Source of the DNA: Hyphomonadaceae bacterium
GTDB lineage: Bacteria; Pseudomonadota; Alphaproteobacteria; Caulobacterales; Aquidulcibacteraceae
NCBI GenBank assembly: GCA_019636095.1
Contig: JAHBYF010000010.1
Span: forward strand, 1 to 64,000
Length of the DNA: 64,000 nt
Reading direction: 5' to 3'
Positions 61,129 to 64,000 of the stretch are shown piece by piece. Both the position numbers and the translations under genes were made by a program. The notes under the pieces are model-generated. The model saw only the letters and a program-made list of their open reading frames with translations. It was not told where the DNA came from and did no database searches. Every line of letters starts with the position of its first letter. Within the stretch, counting starts at the first letter, position 1.

Positions 61129-62310
61129 TTGGCCAAATCGACTCAATCCTCCGCCGCCACCGGCGCGCTCGTGCTCGCCGATGGGTCCGTTTTCCTGGGC
61201 GAAGGCCTGGGCGCCATAGGCGCCGCCGAGGGCGAGGTTTGCTTCAACACGTCGATGACGGGGTATCAGGAGATTCTGACCGACCCCTCGTACGCCGCCC
61301 AGATCGTCGCCTTCACCTTCCCGCACATCGGCAATGTCGGGACTAATAACGAAGACATCGAAACCTCTTCGCCGGCAGCAGCAGCAGCCGCGCGTGGCGC
61401 TGTGTTCCGCACACAGCCGACGCCGCCCTCGAATTGGCGCAGCGACGATGATCTCGACAGCTGGATGAAGAAGCGCAACGTCGTAGGCATCTCGGGCCTC
61501 GACACGCGCGCGCTGACCAAACGCATTCGCGAACAAGGCATGCCGAACGCCGTCATCGCCCACGCGCCGGACGGCAAGTTCGATCTCGAAGCGTTGAAGA
61601 AGCGCGCGAAAGCCTGGGGCGGCCTCGATGGGCTCGACCTCGCGAAAGAGGTCACCGCCGCGCAGAGTTACGTCGTCGACGAAAAGCTCTGGCAGTGGTC
61701 AATCGGCATTCCGGAAGTGAAAAAGCCGAAATTCACGGTCGTGGTCATGGACTATGGCGTGAAGCGCAACATCCTGCGTGCGCTCGGCGAGATCGGCGCG
61801 AAGACGATCGTGCTGCCGGCGACCGCAACCGCTGAAGAAGCGCTTGCACACAATCCCGACGGCATCCTGCTTTCAAACGGCCCCGGCGATCCGGCGGCAA
61901 CCGGTATTTACGCCGCGCCGCAGATCAAGAAGCTCGTCGAGAGCGGCAAGCCGGTGATGGGCGTCTGCCTCGGCCACCAAATGCTCGGCCTCGCGCTCGG
62001 CGCGAAGACGCACAAAATGCAGCAAGGCCATCACGGCGCGAACCACCCGGTGAAAGATCAGTCGACCGGCAAGGTCGAGATCGTCTCGATGAACCACGGC
62101 TTCGCGATCGACACGAAGACATTGCCGAAAGGCGTCAAGGAAACCCACGTCTCGCTGTTCGACGGCTCCAATTGCGGCATCGAAGTCGAAGGCAAGCCGG
62201 TGTTCTCGGTACAGTACCACCCGGAAGCCTCCCCCGGCCCGCAAGACAGCCACTACCTGTTCGAACGCTTCGCAAAACTCATGGCGAAGAAGACCAAGAG
62301 CGCGGCTTAG
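61129..62310 (+). CDS. carA: Carbamoyl-phosphate synthase small subunit CarA
   Basis: 393 residues. Glutamine amidotransferase subunit that feeds ammonia to CarB for arginine and pyrimidine synthesis. N-terminal domain: [49 protein letters not shown]. Class I GATase: SNGPGDPAA, nucleophile Cys in [14 protein letters not shown], and [15 protein letters not shown] with His/Glu. The start appears to be TTG 61129: no ATG or GTG precedes the conserved region and no ribosome-binding site is visible. carB is not adjacent; an outer-membrane-like gene follows. Confidence 0.95.
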   Translation: MAKSTQSSAATGALVLADGSVFLGEGLGAIGAAEGEVCFNTSMTGYQEILTDPSYAAQIVAFTFPHIGNVGTNNEDIETSSPAAAAAARGAVFRTQPTPPSNWRSDDDLDSWMKKRNVVGISGLDTRALTKRIREQGMPNAVIAHAPDGKFDLEALKKRAKAWGGLDGLDLAKEVTAAQSYVVDEKLWQWSIGIPEVKKPKFTVVVMDYGVKRNILRALGEIGAKTIVLPATATAEEALAHNPDGILLSNGPGDPAATGIYAAPQIKKLVESGKPVMGVCLGHQMLGLALGAKTHKMQQGHHGANHPVKDQSTGKVEIVSMNHGFAIDTKTLPKGVKETHVSLFDGSNCGIEVEGKPVFSVQYHPEASPGPQDSHYLFERFAKLMAKKTKSAA

Positions 62311-62405
62311 ACCTGCGGCGAAGGCTGTTGCGACTTACTTGCAAAAGCAACTGACCGATGCCATGCACCCCCCAGGCGCGGGCGCGCCGGATCGGGGGAG
62401 CGTTG

Positions 62406-63155
62406 ATGAAGCGGGTTTTGGTGGCGTCGTCTGTCGTTGGTTGGTTGCTGGCGCCGGGCGTGGCGTCGGCAGAACCCGGCCGGGCGGCCGAGGTGTACGG
62501 CCCGAGCGTTCACGCGGGCGAAAGCGAGCTCGAACTGCGGACGGGCGTACTCAATGGCGGCGACGCCGATGGCGAATGGCAGACGAAGATCGAAGCGAGC
62601 CACGCTTTCACCGATTTCTGGCGCCCAGGCCTCGTCGCCGAATGGGAGCATGAAGGCGGCGAAACCGAATTCACCGCCGTCGCCATCGAGAACGTGTTCG
62701 ACTTCACCGGCACGCGCGACTGGCCGGTGCATTTCGGCGCTTACCTCGAATACGAGGTGAACACCCAAGACGGCCCTGACGGCCTTGAACTCAAACTGCT
62801 CATGCAGCGCGCGCGCGGCCCCCTCGATCTTACCCTCAACCTGATCGGCGAGCGCGAAGTCGGCAGCGGATCAAGCGACACATGGGAGTTCGGCTACGCC
62901 GCCGAGGCCGCCTACGCGCTGAACGAAGACTTCGCACTCGGCATCCAAGGCTTCGGCGACGCCGGCACAGACGACGACTTTGGCGATCTCGGCGATCATG
63001 CCCATTACTGGGGGCCGTTCGCCCAATTCGAACTCGCGCACATCGGCGCGGGTGAAGTAGAACTTCAGCTTGGATATCTGGTCGGCGCGGGTGACTCCGA
63101 AGCGGACGGCCAGTTCCGCTTCAAGCTGGAGTACGAATTCGGTGACGACGACTAA
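62406..63155 (+). CDS. Probable outer-membrane beta-barrel protein
   Basis: 249 residues. Signal peptide (MKRVLVASSVVGWLLAPGVA) then alternating beta-strands with aromatic ends (ELELRTGVLNGGDADGEWQT, RPGLVAEWEHEGGETEFTAV, HFGAYLEYEVN) and a final strand FRFKLEYEFGDDD close to a barrel signature. It is quite acidic. GGGGGAG precedes ATG 62406. Family not recognised; the end overlaps the next gene by 14 bases. Confidence 0.78.
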   Translation: MKRVLVASSVVGWLLAPGVASAEPGRAAEVYGPSVHAGESELELRTGVLNGGDADGEWQTKIEASHAFTDFWRPGLVAEWEHEGGETEFTAVAIENVFDFTGTRDWPVHFGAYLEYEVNTQDGPDGLELKLLMQRARGPLDLTLNLIGEREVGSGSSDTWEFGYAAEAAYALNEDFALGIQGFGDAGTDDDFGDLGDHAHYWGPFAQFELAHIGAGEVELQLGYLVGAGDSEADGQFRFKLEYEFGDDD

Positions 63156-64000
63156 GCCAGCCCTTCTCGTTCACCCTTCGCTTGGCCTATTCGAAATGCG
63201 CCTCACCGACTATGAGGTCGTGCATTGGCCGACGGATCGGAAAGATATCCGCGCCGCGGTCACCATCGGCCATGTCGGCATTTCAAATGCGATGATCGAT
63301 GCCCTGCCTGAACTCGGCTGCATCGTCTGCTTCGGCGTCGGCGTGGACGGGATTGATCTTGCCTACGCAAAGCAGCGCGGCGTCGCGATCAGCCACGGAC
63401 GCGACATCAATCACGAAGATGTCGCCGACGTCGCCATCGGGCTCATGATCGCGCGCTTTCGGCTTTTCACGGAAGGCGAAAAGGTATTGCGCGAAGGCGG
63501 GTGGACGCCGCCGCTTGCGGTGCCGCCGCAGAAACGACTGCGCGGCTCGAAGATTGGCATCGTCGGCATGGGCGCGATTGGCGCCGCCATCGCCCACCGG
63601 GCCGCGGCGTTTGGCATGGAGATCAAATGGTACGGCCCGCGCGCCAAACCCGACGTGACCTACGCTTATGAACCAGATCTGAAGGCGCTGGCGGAGTGGT
63701 GCGATGTTTTGGCGATCGCAGCGCGTGGCGACAAAACCACCGAAAAACTGATCGACGCTGATATTATCAAAGCCGTCGGCAGCACTGGCGTCATCGTCAA
63801 CATTTCGCGCGGCATCGTCATCGATGAGGACGCGCTGATCGCGGCGCTGAAATCAGGCGCGCTCGGCGGCGCTGGCCTCGATGTGTTTGTCGAGGAGCCG
63901 ACACCTGTCGATCGCTGGAAAGATGTGCCGAACACCACGCTCACCCCGCACCTTGGCGGCGCAACCCGCGAGGCGCTCTGGGAAGGCTCGCAAAACGTGA
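63142..64000 (+). CDS. D-isomer-specific 2-hydroxyacid dehydrogenase (3' end cut by window)
   Basis: 286 codons seen from GTG 63142, with no stop before the window edge. Nucleotide motif KIGIVGMGAIGAAIA (GxGxxG), catalytic Arg in NISRGIVIDEDAL, Glu in DVFVEEPTP and His in TPHLGGATR show an intact NAD(P)-dependent 2-ketoacid reductase / 2-hydroxyacid dehydrogenase. Likely in the hydroxypyruvate/glyoxylate reductase-like group. ATG 63196 is an alternative start. Only the last residues are missing. Confidence 0.9.
   Translation, partial: MTTTKPALLVHPSLGLFEMRLTDYEVVHWPTDRKDIRAAVTIGHVGISNAMIDALPELGCIVCFGVGVDGIDLAYAKQRGVAISHGRDINHEDVADVAIGLMIARFRLFTEGEKVLREGGWTPPLAVPPQKRLRGSKIGIVGMGAIGAAIAHRAAAFGMEIKWYGPRAKPDVTYAYEPDLKALAEWCDVLAIAARGDKTTEKLIDADIIKAVGSTGVIVNISRGIVIDEDALIAALKSGALGGAGLDVFVEEPTPVDRWKDVPNTTLTPHLGGATREALWEGSQNV

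Overview
The window looks like chromosomal DNA of a GC-rich alphaproteobacterium close to Caulobacterales/Hyphomonadales. This rests on marker genes typical of that group: gapR, rcdA with a DUF1192 partner, trcR (DUF1013), COQ9, two YdcH-type small proteins, cysteine-free bL31, 41-residue bL36, and an XrtE-type exosortase with its own sorted protein. The genus is inference. There is no phage, transposase, CRISPR array or rRNA; gene density is high and many neighbours overlap by 1-4 bases.

Layout. 1-9.7 kb: lytic transglycosylase, bL36, TPR lipoprotein and alpha/beta hydrolase, gapR, an NtrC-type regulator, an AarF/UbiB-type kinase, a CPA2 antiporter and DUF3052. 9.9-15.4 kb: bL31; XrtE exosortase-protease with its His-rich APEID protein; a short KdpD/KdpE pair; rcdA; DUF1192. 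15.4-24 kb: quinone oxidoreductase, an RTX protein, three TadE/TadG-like pseudopilin genes, trcR, divergent msrA/msrB for the cell envelope, YdcH proteins, an LpxR-like outer-membrane protein, and a diguanylate cyclase. 24-34 kb: purEK, coq9, bS21 (apparently with a CTG start), a MarR-VOC pair with a clear operator, a NatAB-like ABC exporter, a methyltransferase, an EVE protein and a hydrolase. 34-45.8 kb: S46 peptidase, several small lipoproteins, a TonB-like protein, DUF885, EttA, an Arg/Asp heptad protein, MliC, a TIR-domain protein and a CAU tRNA. 45.8-50.8 kb: SLC13 permease, DUF389 with an OmpA-like tail, and a K+-type channel with a zinc ribbon. 50.2-55.7 kb: an operon for the osmolyte glucosylglycerol (gpsA, phosphatase, ggpS) followed by a sodium:solute symporter. 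56-64 kb: ECF sigma with DUF6768, free-Met-R-sulfoxide reductase, glpX, a S9-family protein that has lost two catalytic residues, carA, an outer-membrane-like protein and a 2-hydroxyacid dehydrogenase cut by the window end.

The most notable systems are the one-enzyme/one-substrate exosortase pair, the split glucosylglycerol operon with its linked transporter, the catalytically broken S9 protein, and the TIR protein with a long Pro-rich linker. All functions come from reading motifs by eye; no database search was run.
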